Below, one piece after another: positions 63,527-64,000 of a stretch of DNA of 64,000 bases; position 1 is the first letter of the stretch; each line of letters starts with the position of its first letter. A program made the translations under genes and the position numbers. The notes beneath the pieces are model-generated. The model was given only the letters and a program-made list of their open reading frames with translations. It was not told the DNA's origin and did not search any database. Origin of the DNA: Aquabacter sp965279295 (GTDB lineage: Bacteria; Pseudomonadota; Alphaproteobacteria; Rhizobiales; Xanthobacteraceae); NCBI GenBank assembly GCA_965279295.1, contig CBDIHQ010000018.1; one strand, 5' to 3'.

Positions 63527-64000
63527 TCATTCGGAGGCACTGGCTTTATGAATGTCTAAAAACATTATTGGATTTTCACGCTCGTGATTTGCGGGCGTGT
63601 CCAGAAACGTGAACCCACATTTTCTGGAATAAAAGTCGACGGCCTCTTTCTTTGCGTCCACGATAATAAACCGACATCCAACATGAGGAGCGATTATATC
63701 GGCGACAAAACCGATCGACAATTTTACGAGGCCTTCTCCAATCCCTTTTCGACTATGCTTTTGATCCACGGCCAAGCGGGCTATCTTAACCGCTGGACAG
63801 TGATCATATTGGAAATCCATACCCGCGAGATGGTGTTGGATCGGAGCGTCGGAAACTATTTCCCCACAAACAATGGAAATATATCCGATTATTTTGTCAG
63901 GTTTTTCAGCCTGAAACGCGATGTAGGTTTTTGCGAGATTGTTTTGGTGAAATTTAATTGCCCGCTTTTGAAGGAATATTTTAAGCGGTTGGTATCTGGA
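63527..64000 (-). CDS. TacT-like GNAT toxin, cut by the window edge
   Basis: The frame is open from its stop at 63527 to the end of the window, so the N-terminus is missing. The visible 157 residues match GNAT toxins of the TacT/AtaT type: AKTYIAFQ, KIIGYISIVCGEI, the LARLAVDQ-like motif KIARLAVDQKHSRKGIGEGL that binds acetyl-CoA, FIIVDAKKEAVDFYSRKCGF. Such toxins acetylate charged aminoacyl-tRNAs; the ribbon-helix-helix antitoxin gene would lie beyond the window. AT content is clearly higher than in the chromosomal genes, a sign of transfer. Confidence 0.75.
   Translation of the reverse strand, partial: SRYQPLKIFLQKRAIKFHQNNLAKTYIAFQAEKPDKIIGYISIVCGEIVSDAPIQHHLAGMDFQYDHCPAVKIARLAVDQKHSRKGIGEGLVKLSIGFVADIIAPHVGCRFIIVDAKKEAVDFYSRKCGFTFLDTPANHERENPIMFLDIHKASASE

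Overview
The window looks like the chromosome of a high-GC alphaproteobacterium, most likely of the Hyphomicrobiales (Rhizobiales). The right half carries an alphaproteobacterial housekeeping order (hemB, ilvA, RDD protein, bpt, marC; parC, recO, era, rnc, lepB; acpS, pdxJ, rel). The tRNA-His has no encoded G-1 and shows G1-U72 with A73, a loss known from one alphaproteobacterial clade. The genus cannot be read from the sequence.

Positions 1 to about 34.8 kb are an integrative conjugative element (ICE), or what is left of one. Its right end lies in a tRNA-Ser(UGA) gene; its left end is outside the window. From left to right it holds: (a) two facing defence-like operons: vapBC, an HNH-ATPase fusion, a PD-(D/E)XK-like protein and an unknown protein on the plus strand, and a PD-(D/E)XK-like protein, a TIR protein and a HEPN protein on the minus strand; (b) maintenance genes (ParB-like, DUF736, DUF932) mixed with small metabolic cargo (NHL-repeat protein, carboxymuconolactone decarboxylase, MerR, PEBP protein, AraC); (c) a control module resembling the FseA/RdfS excision switch of Mesorhizobium ICEs, with a predicted +1 frameshift joining DUF6499 to DUF2285; (d) a tightly overlapped run rdfS-repA-parA-RHH-DUF2840-traF-DUF736-lytic transglycosylase-relaxase; (e) the mating-pair genes trbE(truncated)-J-K-L-F-G-I; and (f) a regulator and a serine recombinase whose frame runs into the tRNA-Ser.

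The transfer region is damaged. Between relaxase and trbJ there is no traG, trbB, trbC or trbD, and trbE lacks roughly its first 300 codons. A back-to-back fragment of an AraC-type regulator ends at the same point (about 25,015). The element probably cannot transfer by itself, although its excision and replication genes look intact.

From 34.8 kb onwards the chromosome carries a sugar epimerase and phosphatase pair, small regulators, envelope and membrane proteins, tetrapyrrole and amino-acid enzymes, N-end-rule leucyltransferase, topoisomerase IV, RNA and ribosome maturation genes, signal peptidase I, holo-ACP synthase, PdxJ, the (p)ppGpp synthetase/hydrolase, a quinone oxidoreductase, a FAD hydroxylase and a transporter. 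At the right edge a tRNA-His is followed by AT-richer DNA with a partial TacT-like acetyltransferase toxin, perhaps the start of a second island.

The most interesting points are the two defence-like cassettes, the frameshift-fused excision activator, a structured leader shared by the ParB-like and DUF932 genes, the AraC/trbE deletion scar, and a recombinase whose C-terminus is supplied by the integration target.
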